Assembly (NCBI GenBank): GCA_014595895.1
Contig: JABUKB010000007.1
Location: forward strand, 58,263-122,262
Direction of reading: 5' to 3'
Length of the DNA: 64,000 nucleotides
Source of the DNA: Lysinibacillus odysseyi
GTDB taxonomy: Bacteria; Bacillota; Bacilli; Bacillales_A; Planococcaceae
Made by a program: the position numbers and the translations under genes
The notes under the pieces: generated by a model
What the model saw: only the letters and a program-made list of their open reading frames with translations
Databases searched by the model: none
What the model was told of the DNA's origin: nothing
In this document: positions 36,238 through 45,654 of the stretch, piece by piece
How positions within the stretch are numbered: the stretch's first letter is position 1
Layout of the letters: each line of letters starts with the position of its first letter

Positions 36238-37881
36238 TTACAATTCAGAAATTAAGTGTTTGTATTTCAAATAGTTATCCTTGGCTTCTACACCGAATGG
36301 ATCATCAGCATAATAATAATTTGAAAAGTAAAATGCAATATAACTATTTTCTTTTAACGCATTAATAAGTGGAAGTTTCTGAATGTTTACCGGATGTGGT
36401 TCTTTATAGAACTCGCTTTTTTTATGCCCTAAAATCCCGATTTGCTCAAGTATCCATAAATAGCGATCAAATGCTTCCCGAATAGGACCTAAATGTACAC
36501 GGTGAATGTTAAATTGATAGCCAAAACGATTTGTTAGTGAATAAACAGTCAACGGTTCATTTTGATAAATGCTTAAAATTTTATCAATTACCCAAAGCTG
36601 CCATAGTGTTACGGGCACCGGTACTTTTTCATAGCCAAGAATTTTGATCTTGCAAATGCCAGGAAAGTTAGTGGTTGTAAGTTGGAAGTTTTGAATATAT
36701 AAGTCGAAAAGCGTTAGGTATTGAGGTGGCATGTTCAGGCGTTCTTCCTCAAGTGTAAAGTTACGTAAATAAAGCTTGTAATTCTGAATAGCAACCTCCT
36801 TTTCTTGATTTATTTCATGAATATTTGTTTCGTAAGTTGCTGCAAAAGTAGGAACGTGTTCAAATAATTGCATTTGCTCTGCCTCTTCACGTTCTTTTTG
36901 AATCCGCTTATTAGTTTCAATGAGCTCCTGCTCTAAAAGATAAGCTTTATAAGCTTGATCGTATTGTTCTCTAAATAAAATTCGCGCTGCATCATCAAGA
37001 GCTGATTTTTCTAATAAAAAGGAATCACTTTCGATTTTAAATACATCCTGAATTGTAAGTTCATAAGGGGTACTTACAATGAATGCTCGTTTGGGACTGG
37101 TATTTTCTTCCTCTATTGTTCGATAAAGGTCAAATTTTGCATTGTCCTTTGCGGATAAATAATAAATGCTTTGAACATTTAATGAGGTTAAGGGTTTATT
37201 AATCTTTAAAATAGTCGTCAAAAGTTCAGCAGATGTAAATGAGCGGAGAAACTTTGTCCATTTTTTATCCTCTATTGATACAGCTAATAATGTTTGCTCT
37301 GATTGCCATAAGACAATTTCTTGGCCAGTTACTTCAGTAGTAGCATGCGTACGCTCTACAAACCATAGGGATGTATAGCCTTTATCTTCAAAATATTGTT
37401 TACGTTTCGTTAGATTTTTTGCAAGCGATTCATCTGTTGCAGCATTTACCTGAGTGATAACACTTAATGTATAGAACGTTTGATTTAAGTAGACGACTAA
37501 ATCTGGAATAAATGCTTGGAAATTTAGATCAAATCGACCTTCAATTACCTGTAACTGTGGATAAAGTTTACTGAGTAGTTCTAGCTCATTTTTTAAAAAA
37601 GACACAACAACTGGATGACGTGTGTTTTCACGTTCGGTTTGCTTAGTATAAGTGGTTGAACGTCTTTCGAAATCCTCATAGGCTTCACAACTTTCGCTAT
37701 GACGGTGTCTAAAGTAAGGGGATCGTTCTGGACCTGAAATAACCTCCAAAAATGCTTTGCAAAACGGGCATTGAAATGTGTTTTTTTTACCAAGTCGTTT
37801 TAGATTGGTTACTTCTTGAGGGGTCAAAAAATCGGGCATAGTAAAATAATCTTCATTGTTTACATGGAATGCAATTTTCAT
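36238..37881 (-). CDS. CoiA-like competence/nuclease-family protein
   Basis: 547 residues. The N-terminus has a zinc-ribbon-like FQCPFCKAFLEVISGPERS and YFRHRHSESC, then a nuclease-like region RHPVVVSFLKNELE ... VIEGRFDLNFQAFIPDLVVY with the order of CoiA proteins (PD-(D/E)XK). CoiA helps process incoming DNA during transformation; plasmid and phage relatives exist. The C-terminal 350 residues are longer than in short CoiA proteins and contain a coiled coil (about 290-350). Standing alone on the minus strand, next to the replication region. AT-rich. Confidence 0.65.
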   Translation of the reverse strand: MKIAFHVNNEDYFTMPDFLTPQEVTNLKRLGKKNTFQCPFCKAFLEVISGPERSPYFRHRHSESCEAYEDFERRSTTYTKQTERENTRHPVVVSFLKNELELLSKLYPQLQVIEGRFDLNFQAFIPDLVVYLNQTFYTLSVITQVNAATDESLAKNLTKRKQYFEDKGYTSLWFVERTHATTEVTGQEIVLWQSEQTLLAVSIEDKKWTKFLRSFTSAELLTTILKINKPLTSLNVQSIYYLSAKDNAKFDLYRTIEEENTSPKRAFIVSTPYELTIQDVFKIESDSFLLEKSALDDAARILFREQYDQAYKAYLLEQELIETNKRIQKEREEAEQMQLFEHVPTFAATYETNIHEINQEKEVAIQNYKLYLRNFTLEEERLNMPPQYLTLFDLYIQNFQLTTTNFPGICKIKILGYEKVPVPVTLWQLWVIDKILSIYQNEPLTVYSLTNRFGYQFNIHRVHLGPIREAFDRYLWILEQIGILGHKKSEFYKEPHPVNIQKLPLINALKENSYIAFYFSNYYYADDPFGVEAKDNYLKYKHLISEL

Positions 37882-37935
37882 ATAGTCACCACCAAGATGC
37901 TTTTATGAATAATTTACCATATTTATCTATTTATA

Positions 37936-38457
37936 CTATACTATAATTTTATAATAATAATGATTTAATTCTCGGACTAGGTAGTTAAAGACGTCATATA
38001 ATGTTTTTTCTTCAAGGTATTTTTTGTATGCTTTCCTAGCATTTTTATTTTCATCAGATACATGTAATTTATCAATGTTCACCCAAATAGTACTCTCTAA
38101 AAAGTAATTTGTATTTCCAGTTTGAAATAATAACGTATGTTTCTGTTTTTCTACACTTAATATAGTCATGTCATGCTTAAATAGGTTATACGCATGGCGT
38201 AATCCATACATTGATTGGTTATATATGTGGCTTTGTCTTTTTAAATCCTTATACAACGGGAAGTTTTTGTATAATAAATCGTCAGTGTTTATTAACCAAG
38301 TTATTAATTCCATTGCCAATTGGTAAGTTAAATCATGTTTTTCCTTTAAATTTAGTTGCCGTCCATTATATTTTCCAGATTCAACCTCTATATAGGAATG
38401 TTTTTTGGTATTTATAATGTTTAAATTACGTTTTAGTCTATCTAAAATAAATTCCAT
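37936..38457 (-). CDS. Hypothetical protein
   Basis: 173 residues, ATG with AAAGGAG upstream. Largely helical and charged (IEVESGKYNGRQLNLKEKHD near the start), with no membrane span and no motif I know. It lies between the CoiA-like and Rep-like genes, all on the minus strand; a 100-base gap with AT-words separates it from the Rep-like gene. Real by ribosome site and codon pattern. Function unknown. Confidence 0.6.
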   Translation of the reverse strand: MEFILDRLKRNLNIINTKKHSYIEVESGKYNGRQLNLKEKHDLTYQLAMELITWLINTDDLLYKNFPLYKDLKRQSHIYNQSMYGLRHAYNLFKHDMTILSVEKQKHTLLFQTGNTNYFLESTIWVNIDKLHVSDENKNARKAYKKYLEEKTLYDVFNYLVRELNHYYYKIIV

Positions 38458-38510
38458 TACTTTGTTCTCCTTTCAACATTATTAATAGGTTAGTCAATTC
38501 TTGATATACA

Positions 38511-38570
38511 AAAAACCTATTAAAACAGTAATGTATTAATAGGTTAATTCGTTAATATATTAATTCATCT
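38511..38570. repeat. ATTAAT-word spacer 10 with hairpin
   Basis: AACCTATTAA and TTAATAGGTT form a 10-bp stem at 38511-38546, followed by ATTAAT words reaching the Rep-like stop codon. It may act as a leftward terminator for Rep. Confidence 0.5.
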
Positions 38571-40281
38571 CAAGCCACAACATCATCTTCTGATCGTTAT
38601 CCTTGTTATGACGCTTGATTTTACGTGCCATGTAGCGGGAAAGGGTCGTATGGCTAATGCCGATTTCTTCAGCTGCTTTCCGAATGGAGTACCCGAGTTC
38701 ATCGATCTTCGCGCGCATAATCTCCGGTGTGAGCTCCTGCACTTTCTCCGGTGCCTCAAAGACAAATTCCGTTTGCTCCGATTTTTCCACGATGACTTCC
38801 GTGTATTCAGCCTCCACAATCGTATCCTTGTTTGTAGACGCCTTTGTTTCGACTGGTGCATTTTCTATTGCTAGTGGTGCATTTGGCAGTGTCACCTTCT
38901 TTTTGTTCTCAAGCATCACGACAGGTGGCGGTGTAATCAGGACGTTAATCTGGCTCCAGTAATTTTGAATCCAACCACGTTTGCCTACACGTGATTCATC
39001 AAGTTCCTCCGTATAGGACCAGTGTGCAATGACTTCGTCACGCTGCAAGTCGTCCAGCACTTCTTCAAAGCGGTCACGCAGCTGCACACCGTTCATCCTG
39101 ACAGGGAAGTTGATTTCATTTAATAATGTCGCTATTTTAAATGGCTGATTCAGCGTTCCTTTGATCGAACGGATTTTCCACTGGCGGCTTAAATACCGTG
39201 TCAGGCGTTTGTGCTCACGCTGGGACACGTAGCTGTATTTAAATACCTTCAGGTCGAGTACACCTAGAGACGACTTTGTGCCGTCCAAATACGGCTGGAG
39301 GAGGGTGGACGGCTTGATTTGAAGCGCGTAAATCCCTTTTGGCTTATTCGTTTTCTTATCGAAGGCAATCCGTACGCTCCCGACATCAAACATGCGCTTG
39401 AAATCCTGGAAGTTGTAAAGCTTGGAATCAATTTCACTCGCATTGACGATTTTCACACGCTCCGGTCCGTCATGCAGGGCAATCCAGACGCTTGAAAGTG
39501 CTGCCACGCGGCGCATGATGGTGAAGCGGTCCCGTTCTTTAAACTTGATTTTTTCCGGTGTTTCCCCTTTTTCGCAGTGACGCAGCAGCAGGGCATCATC
39601 GCTGTGAAATTCAATAAAGCCTTCACTGTCGCGTTTTCCGGTCATCCACTGATAGCTCACAAGGTCGAAAATATCAGCGGTTAATTCATCTAGCGAGCTG
39701 AGTGTCGTTTCGAGTAAATCGAGCCCGTAGTTCTGATCCATGTCAGCCTCTGTTTGAAACAACGGTGCAGGACGCAGCTCGGCAAACCCGTGCAGTGTCC
39801 CTTGGTTATCAATTAACTCGGTTCCCATAAAGCCGGTATCTTTTTCAGAGAAATTCGTTTTATTCGTAACGATATTGCGCATTAAATGGAACGGCGTTGA
39901 GGTATTCGCATAGATGTAATCACGCTCGGCAAGTGGAATATCGTTTGTTTGTTCCATCAATACCGCTAAATAAGGCGTCACGTGCTCTTTAATCGTATCT
40001 TCAAAGTTGGCGACCGTGTTACGGATAATACGCTTCGAGGAACGCTTGTAATCACTTAACTCCTCAACGATTAAATGATAAACGGAACGAAAGCTCTCGC
40101 TGACCTCGTCACCGGGAGCTGACTGCGCCTTTTCGACCGGCGGTGTAAGGTAAGCATCCTGGTACCACATCTCCAGTAGGGAAGGAAGCTCCGTGAACAG
40201 CTCTTTTACTTCCTCGAAGACGGCGATCTTTCGCTGCTCATAATTTAAAATTTTCGTGTCGCTTAGTGTTTGATAATCCAT
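38560..40281 (-). CDS. Plasmid replication initiator-like protein
   Basis: 573 residues, ATG with GAGGTGAC upstream. The middle resembles winged-helix plasmid Rep proteins: RYLSRQWKIRSIKGTLNQPF and LRDRFEEVLDDLQRDEVIAH. A linker rich in Ala, Pro and Glu follows and the C-terminus is a helix-turn-helix (YSIRKAAEEIGISHTTLSRY) ending in basic residues. It faces a region with about twenty GTGGTGCATTT sites, the expected target. Its G+C matches the transfer block. It could also be a regulator with a DNA-binding end, but location beside iterons and divergent from a primase-type gene supports replication. Confidence 0.6.
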   Translation of the reverse strand: MDYQTLSDTKILNYEQRKIAVFEEVKELFTELPSLLEMWYQDAYLTPPVEKAQSAPGDEVSESFRSVYHLIVEELSDYKRSSKRIIRNTVANFEDTIKEHVTPYLAVLMEQTNDIPLAERDYIYANTSTPFHLMRNIVTNKTNFSEKDTGFMGTELIDNQGTLHGFAELRPAPLFQTEADMDQNYGLDLLETTLSSLDELTADIFDLVSYQWMTGKRDSEGFIEFHSDDALLLRHCEKGETPEKIKFKERDRFTIMRRVAALSSVWIALHDGPERVKIVNASEIDSKLYNFQDFKRMFDVGSVRIAFDKKTNKPKGIYALQIKPSTLLQPYLDGTKSSLGVLDLKVFKYSYVSQREHKRLTRYLSRQWKIRSIKGTLNQPFKIATLLNEINFPVRMNGVQLRDRFEEVLDDLQRDEVIAHWSYTEELDESRVGKRGWIQNYWSQINVLITPPPVVMLENKKKVTLPNAPLAIENAPVETKASTNKDTIVEAEYTEVIVEKSEQTEFVFEAPEKVQELTPEIMRAKIDELGYSIRKAAEEIGISHTTLSRYMARKIKRHNKDNDQKMMLWLEMN

Positions 40282-40319
40282 AAGTCACCTCATTCGTCCA
40301 CTTGTTTTATCATTATTAT

Positions 40320-41225
40320 ATCAAAATGCACCACTTTGAAAAGAAAATACTAACGAAATGCACCACTTGCGTTTTTTGGTGCATTCCAAGTGAAAAAAGG
40401 CGCTCTTTTCGGATGTTGGTGCACAATCCAATTATTTGGAAAACATTGGCGTGTACTTTTAAAGCATTTTGCACCACGATTACCGGTTGTTTGGAACAAA
40501 CCTGTATATGGAGTGGTGCATTTATTTGACTCGTTGCATGAAAAACTGCACCAATACACGTCTCGGGGTGCAAAAATATGTATTTTTTAAATGATTATGC
40601 ACCAAAAAATGCACCGTTTTGACACATTACTACACGCGTTTGTCCCGCTTTTCGGGTTTTGCACCACTACAAAGCCGAATCATTGTGTAATCCATGTCAT
40701 TTATAAAGGCTTGGTGCAAAATGATACGCGGATTATGCAACGGTCCGTCCAGTTCCCTATGAAAACGTAATAAAATCACTATTTTGGACAAGACCGTATA
40801 CAAATGTAGAACAAAGATGTGTAGTATTAGACTAAAAATGCACCACTTGGAACAAAGGTGTGTATATGAAAATCCTATGAAACTGGGATTTTTATAATTT
40901 TGGTGCATTTTAATGAGGATTGTGAGTGGTGCATTTCCAAAGGTGTGTACAAAAAATGCACCACTTATAAATGTAGCGGTGCAAAAGCGTATGGTATGGA
41001 AAGACAGGAAAAGTACGATAAAGCCTGTAATATTAGGCTTTACCATGTTTTTATAAATTCGCAAATGTGGTGCATTTTACATGTGGTGCATAAAAAATGT
41101 AGGACAAACCCGCCATCACAAGAAAATCATAACTTTTTTACAAACCCTTGGTATGACTGGGCTCGCGGGTGGTGCATTTTGGTGCATTTTCCTCTAAGAG
41201 AGCCCCGTTTTGCACCACCTCCGTT
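40320..41225. other. Putative replication origin with TGGTGCA iterons
   Basis: About twenty copies of AAATGCACCAC or its complement GTGGTGCATTT (core TGCACCA) occur in both orientations between the divergent Rep-like and primase-type genes. Sites include 40326, 40358, 40376, 40470, 40512, 40547, 40598, 40610, 40838, 40926, 40955, 41066, 41083, 41170, 41180 and 41214. Some lie in tandem (TGGTGCATTTTGGTGCATTT near 41172), others face each other, and spacing is irregular. AT-rich tracts lie between. No long frame with a ribosome site is present. Best read as an iteron origin plus autoregulation sites. Confidence 0.65.
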
Positions 41226-41267
41226 TTTTATACTGTTGGTATGAAAAAATCGGGGGAGGTGTCACTA

Positions 41268-42782
41268 GTGAATCTAGTAGAAGTATTCGATACGTTACTG
41301 CCTAAGGGGCTGCTTACATATAAAAAGATCGGCTCTAAAGCTAGCTTACCAAAGCGTGTTGCTGCTGAAAAGCAGGATAAACAAAATCGCCAGGGCGTCC
41401 TGTTTGCTGTGCGTGAGAAGGCACACTTTGCGAATGGTCAGGTAAAAGGCTATATTTTAACGTCAAAAGAGAGTTTACTGGAGGATGCCGGTGCACTTTC
41501 ACACTTTACGCCAAACGTATACCGTTTCGGTACATACTCAGATGAAGCCCGTACGATGATCAAAGGCTTCAGTGAAGAGAACCTGCAGCAAATTAACACG
41601 TTTGTCGTGGATATTGATACAAAGCGTTATACAGTAAACGATCTGTTACTGGCGTGTTTGGATGAATCAGTTGGTCTGCCGACATGGATCATTGAAAGTG
41701 ACCGTGGCTACCAGCTGTATTTCGTGCTGTCTGCACCCCTGTTTATCTCCAATAAAGAAAACTTCCGGGGTCTGAAAGTGGCCAAGCGTATCAGTGATAA
41801 CATCAAACGTAGCCTGAAGAGCGTGGAGGCAGACATTTACTGCAACGACTTCGGCTTTTTCCGTGTGCCGACAAAGGACAATGTCGTGTACGTCGATTTG
41901 AACAATACCTATACCATGCATGAACTGATCCAGTGGTCGATGCGTCGTGACGACGATATAGAGCGACCGCTATTTGTTGTGCCGACAAAAAAGGAAAATC
42001 CGGACCTGACACGTACAGATTGGTTTGATGCCCTGGTGCATACAACAAATATTAAAGGCGAAACAGGCGTGATTGGCCGAAACAATACATTGTTTACGTT
42101 AGCCTTGATTGGCTTTGCGGAAGGCTGGGAGTTTGAGCGTACAGAAAACTTCCTGGACGAATTTAACAGTCGCCTGCATAATCCAATGGGTGCTGCTGAT
42201 ATAAAGGCAACGCTTGATTCGGCGTATTCCGGTAAATACACGGGTCCAAGCAAGGAATACGTGGAAACTCTGCTGGCTTTGCATGTAAAAAACGGCAAGG
42301 AATTTACGGTGTCGTTTGGGAACCGTGCGTGGTACAAGTTCAAAAAGAATCGCGAGGACCGCACACGCAGCCACTATGACGAGTGGGAACAGGATATTAT
42401 TGATTACATCACGGCTGAAAAATCGGTTTCGGAGCCGTTTATTTGGCGTACGCAAAAAGAGATGTGTGAAGCGGTCGGTATCGCACAAAGCTCACTAAAT
42501 GCGTTACTAAAATGCTCTACAAAACTGGTGAAAACAATTACTGGGAAAGGTCGTGCTGCGAAAACAGGCTGGACGACAGTAAAGCTATTTATGGAATACA
42601 TAATGAATCTTGTAAAGGATCAAAAGCAAGCTTACCGTAAAGCACTGGTGCAGGTCGTGCTGGATTGGACGGATGAATTGGAGCCAGTGGCAGGTTACGA
42701 GGAACTAATGAATTATGTGCACCAATTATTTAAAAGAGACAATCAGAACACAGCAGCGGAACCCCTTGATGGCTCTGGTTAA
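41268..42782 (+). CDS. Primase-type plasmid replication protein (PriCT-like)
   Basis: 504 residues from GTG at 41268 (GGGGGAGGTG 6 bases upstream); longer in-frame starts lie within the iteron region. The middle shows an archaeo-eukaryotic-primase-like core: NTFVVDIDTKRYTVNDLLL and PTWIIESDRGYQLYFVLS, then DIYCNDFGFFRVPTKDN. A helical PriCT-1-like domain (GRNNTLFTLALIGFAEGWEF) follows and a C-terminal winged-helix region (about 400-460). Such proteins prime or initiate replication on Bacillales plasmids. It may start replication together with the divergent Rep-like protein. Confidence 0.75.
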   Translation: MNLVEVFDTLLPKGLLTYKKIGSKASLPKRVAAEKQDKQNRQGVLFAVREKAHFANGQVKGYILTSKESLLEDAGALSHFTPNVYRFGTYSDEARTMIKGFSEENLQQINTFVVDIDTKRYTVNDLLLACLDESVGLPTWIIESDRGYQLYFVLSAPLFISNKENFRGLKVAKRISDNIKRSLKSVEADIYCNDFGFFRVPTKDNVVYVDLNNTYTMHELIQWSMRRDDDIERPLFVVPTKKENPDLTRTDWFDALVHTTNIKGETGVIGRNNTLFTLALIGFAEGWEFERTENFLDEFNSRLHNPMGAADIKATLDSAYSGKYTGPSKEYVETLLALHVKNGKEFTVSFGNRAWYKFKKNREDRTRSHYDEWEQDIIDYITAEKSVSEPFIWRTQKEMCEAVGIAQSSLNALLKCSTKLVKTITGKGRAAKTGWTTVKLFMEYIMNLVKDQKQAYRKALVQVVLDWTDELEPVAGYEELMNYVHQLFKRDNQNTAAEPLDGSG

Positions 42783-43357
42783 ATTAATACTCCACTCTGC
42801 CTAACATATTTCTAGTTATGTGTGCTTTTTGTTTGTCAGAGTCTTTAAGGGATCTTCTGTGTCCAGGGGGAGGGGGGCTCTTTTTCTTTTGGAGAGGGAA
42901 GGTATTGTTGGGTTATTCAGCAGTGTTTCTGGGTAGTCAGTGTATTTTTATTTTTGAATAGTAATCAAAAGGTATGGGAAAGTTATGATTTGGAGGTAAA
43001 GTCGGATAATTGTTGTATGAGATTATGGATAGGTTATTGTTGGCATTACCAATAGTTTGTCAGGTGGAGAGGTCGGATATGATGCAGTGTCATACGATTG
43101 TCTTTTGTGATCAATCTTGATGGATGAAGGAAAGCAGCTGGATTAAGTGGTAGTAATGGGGAGGTTTCTGTCTAAACGGATCAGTTATATTGTTGTTATG
43201 AGGATTATTTTATGAAACGGCTTATTTTACTGCTTTTTGGGGAGCTTTAGGTTTATGAGGATTGACAGTGTTAACCAATGAATGTAATTAAACGAGGGTT
43301 TAGAGATTTTTTACTAGAATATAAGATAATCTTTTTGGTTAAATATGGTAATATAAA
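42783..43357. other. Non-coding region with strong G/T bias
   Basis: No gene. Between about 42840 and 43310 the top strand is rich in G and T and poor in C, including GGGGGAGGGGGGC near 42866. The first 60 bases hold a partial inverted repeat. Its place after the replication gene may reflect a replication-linked strand bias or a single-strand function. Confidence 0.45.
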
Positions 43358-43393
43358 TAATTAGATAGGGAAAATTGGAATATAAAAAATTTA

Positions 43394-43540
43394 TTGGGTT
43401 ATTCATTTGGCTATATTGGTAGTTCATTATTTTTATACTTCATTTTTGATTGGGATCCTTTAAAATTTTTGATTAGCTCTTTACTTGGCCTTGTCATGTT
43501 TGCGTATTTTTTAACGAGCTTTTGGAAACAGAGTAAATAA
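43394..43540 (+). CDS. Small membrane peptide or remnant
   Basis: From a TTG at 43394 a 48-residue frame encodes two hydrophobic stretches (SFGYIGSSLFLYFIF and FLISSLLGLVMFAYFL). An AGGG ribosome-like site at 43367 is too far from this start, and the frame is closed by TAA at 43358, so the original start may have been lost. It might be the end of a small membrane-protein gene. Low certainty. Confidence 0.3.
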   Translation: MGYSFGYIGSSLFLYFIFDWDPLKFLISSLLGLVMFAYFLTSFWKQSK

Positions 43541-43663
43541 AGTTTTGAGGATTTGTCTTTCTAAAATCATTTCCAAATACTGCTTTAGGAAAGTTTTAAA
43601 GAAAACATATTGATAAACGCTGAAATAGCACCAATAGCTTTATATTTAAAGGGGTGGGTGACT

Positions 43664-43899
43664 TTGTTAAAGATTTTGCAGATTCTATTTTCAATTATTG
43701 GTGTAGCTCTTGCAGGTTATGGTCTATTATAAAGGATTTCCAATTTAATTCATATATAAGTTTGTTTTTAGGCTTAACAATGTTCGTGTTAGGACTTCAA
43801 GAATTCAAAAGGGGTAAAAAAATTTTGGGTTGGATGCTAATAGGTGTATTTGCATTTTCAATGTTTGTAGCTATCCAAAGTTTTATGTTGAATTATTAA
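43664..43899 (+). pseudogene. DUF3953-like small membrane protein with a frameshift
   Basis: TTG at 43664 (after GGGGTGGGTG) begins LLKILQILFSIIGVALAGYG in one frame, and the rest, KDFQFNSYISLFLGLTMFVL and LGWMLIGVFAFSMFVAIQSF, lies in another. Restoring one base near 43728 (TTATAAAG to TTAATAAAG) joins them into a normal two- to three-span protein of about 78 residues. The pattern resembles DUF3953 proteins of bacilli. Confidence 0.55.
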
Positions 43900-44151
43900 T
43901 GCATACTAACCTTCCCAAATGAAAGTTCGGACATGTAACAAAGAGTCACAGGTGTTGTGAAACCAACGTTTCGTCGCTCTTTGTATGAATATTGCTTATA
44001 CGTTCATTTATTCGTTTTACGGGTAGCGAATAGGGTATCACTGCAATTATTTGTGGATCTACGGATTCCTTTACGTTTGGCTGTATTAATGCAGGTGTTA
44101 TTAGGTTGAAAAAGGTGTAGAATTGGAACAAATATTAATTAAGAGAATATT

Positions 44152-44180
44152 TTGACATTACAGAACCTTTTTTATATGAT
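44152..44180 (+). promoter_or_regulatory. Consensus sigma-A promoter
   Basis: TTGACA at 44152-44157 and TATGAT at 44175-44180 with a 17-base spacer. Confidence 0.7.
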
Positions 44181-44186
44181 AAAGGT

Positions 44187-44346
44187 ATCTAATTTTCTCG
44201 CTGCATTTTTTGTAGTTGCCGTCCTATTTGCTTGGCAAAATATTCGGTATGATGGTTTTGAACGTTTTTTATGATTGGGAACAGGTAAATCCGTTTACGG
44301 ATTTTTTTAAAGCACAAAAAGACTCTTAGGGTCTTTCTGTGCTTTT
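44187..44346 (+). ncRNA. Candidate small RNA or attenuating leader
   Basis: The promoter is followed by about 100 bases without a clear gene and then two terminators in a row: AAATCCG/CGGATTTTTTT at 44287-44309 and AAGCACA...AAAGAC/GTCTTT...TGTGCTTTTTT at 44311-44347. A transcript ending at the first would be about 120 nt. The next gene starts 50 bases further. It could be an attenuator for the downstream genes or a plasmid regulatory RNA. Confidence 0.45.
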
Positions 44347-44347
44347 T
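44287..44347 (+). terminator. Tandem intrinsic terminators
   Basis: Two hairpins with T-runs, 4-base loop in the first and a long bulged stem in the second, only a few bases apart. Confidence 0.8.
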
Positions 44348-44396
44348 TGCGTTTAAAGCGAGAAGAGCAGATAAAAATTTAAAGGAGGCGTCTGGT

Positions 44397-44759
44397 ATGA
44401 CGACAATTTCAAATGCAGTGCCTAGAACACATGAGGAAGCCGTACAGCTTGCAGGGGAGATCGAAAGGCTGGAAGCTGTGTTGAAAGCGTGTAAGGGCAA
44501 TTTAAAGGGATTTGTAGAGGCGAATGGTGCAGTGGAGACGAGCTATGAACGTTGGGATTTTATTCATGCGGAATCGTGGAGCTTTCATAAAGGAGCGACA
44601 AAGGACATTGCCAGGCGTTTATCGGCAGACGGGATTAATCCGTGGGATCTGCTGTCGTTTGCGGCAAAAGACTTAAAAAAGATGGGCTGGGATGACACGG
44701 AATTGTGTCAGTATGGTCAGGTAAGGGTAACGAAACGGTTTACATCGCGTAAGCTGTGA
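44397..44759 (+). CDS. Small plasmid/phage-type hypothetical protein
   Basis: 120 residues, ATG with AAAGGAGG upstream. The N-terminal half is a coiled-coil-like helix (EEAVQLAGEIERLEAVLKAC) and the second half is mixed (SYERWDFIHAESWSFHKGAT). It resembles small phage and plasmid proteins found near RadC or recombination genes, with no defined role. It is followed after 64 bases by the RadC-like gene, and both use high-G+C backbone-style codons. Confidence 0.6.
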   Translation: MTTISNAVPRTHEEAVQLAGEIERLEAVLKACKGNLKGFVEANGAVETSYERWDFIHAESWSFHKGATKDIARRLSADGINPWDLLSFAAKDLKKMGWDDTELCQYGQVRVTKRFTSRKL

Positions 44760-44823
44760 CTTTTAAAGGTTATTGCAGATGGCAGTAGCTTTTTTATTTT
44801 GTAAAAAATAAAAGGAGGAGTTT

Positions 44824-45465
44824 ATGATGGATCGTGTAAAATTAAGGGAAGTGGCCGAGCTTTATAGTTCAGCTGAACTGCTTAGCCTAGGAGATACGTT
44901 GCAGCTGTTACTTGGTCATTCGGTAAAAGAGGATACGTTACAGGGGTTACTTGAAATAGGGGCGACAGAGGTAATTGAACTGAGCTTTGAGGAGATGCTC
45001 GCTCTTGGATTAACGAAAGCACAGTCCTACAGACTGAAAGCAGCGATTAGTTTTACGCGTAAGTTCCAGGAAGGAGCTTTTGTGCCTAATATGCAGATCA
45101 GATCTCCTGAAGATGCCGCAAAGGTCGCTATTCAGTATTTAAAAGGAAAAAAGCAGGAGCATTTTGTTTCGATGTATCTGGACACAAAAAATCGGGTGAA
45201 GCATTTTGAAACGATCTTTATTGGGTCACTGAATGCATCGATTGTGCATCCACGTGAGCTATTTGCCCGTGCTGTGAAGATGTCGTGTGCAGCGGTGATT
45301 GTGTTTCACAATCATCCCTCGCAAGTGCTGACACCCTCCCCGGAGGACATTGACGTGACACTTCGTCTGCAAGCAGCCGGTGAGATTTTAGGGATTGATT
45401 TGCTGGATCATTTAATTGTGAATGATATAGCTTATTTAAGCTTGAAGGAAAAAGGGATATTTTAG
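44824..45465 (+). CDS. RadC-family JAB/MPN-domain protein
   Basis: 213 residues, ATG after AAAGGAGGAG. N-terminal helix-hairpin-helix-like part (residues 10-80), then a JAMM metalloprotease-like domain: FVSMYLDTKNRVKHFETIFI, and HNHPSQVLTPSPEDID with the HxH...SxxD zinc signature. Plasmid and phage RadC proteins accompany mobile DNA; the biochemical role is unsettled and does not rest on the original repair phenotype. It ends in a terminator and closes the small operon. Confidence 0.9.
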   Translation: MMDRVKLREVAELYSSAELLSLGDTLQLLLGHSVKEDTLQGLLEIGATEVIELSFEEMLALGLTKAQSYRLKAAISFTRKFQEGAFVPNMQIRSPEDAAKVAIQYLKGKKQEHFVSMYLDTKNRVKHFETIFIGSLNASIVHPRELFARAVKMSCAAVIVFHNHPSQVLTPSPEDIDVTLRLQAAGEILGIDLLDHLIVNDIAYLSLKEKGIF

Positions 45466-45468
45466 GAA

Positions 45469-45502
45469 TGGCGAGCCGGCTAAATTAATTAGCTGGCTCT
45501 TT
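45469..45502 (+). terminator. Terminator after the RadC-like gene
   Basis: GAGCCGGCTAA and TTAGCTGGCTC form an 11-bp stem with one G-T pair and ATTAA as loop, followed by TTTTA. Confidence 0.85.
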
Positions 45503-45654
45503 TAACCAGCGAAGCAGCGAAGTGGTGTTCTATTGGATTCAGTAGTACTAATTGGAATAATTAATGTTTCCAACTTTTCTATTTGAGTAGGTGCCAAATT
45601 GTGATAAATCAGCTTAAATATTTTTTTCTTCAGTTGGAGCACGTATTTCTCATA

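Noticed and set aside
40320..41225. CRISPR-like appearance of repeated short words
   Set aside because: Repeats are 11 bases, in both orientations and irregularly spaced; no constant-length spacers and no cas genes.
40302..41250. Several frames of 65-145 codons in the origin region on both strands
   Set aside because: They overlap each other and the iterons, lack ribosome sites and contain the repeated peptide versions of the GTGGTGCA word.
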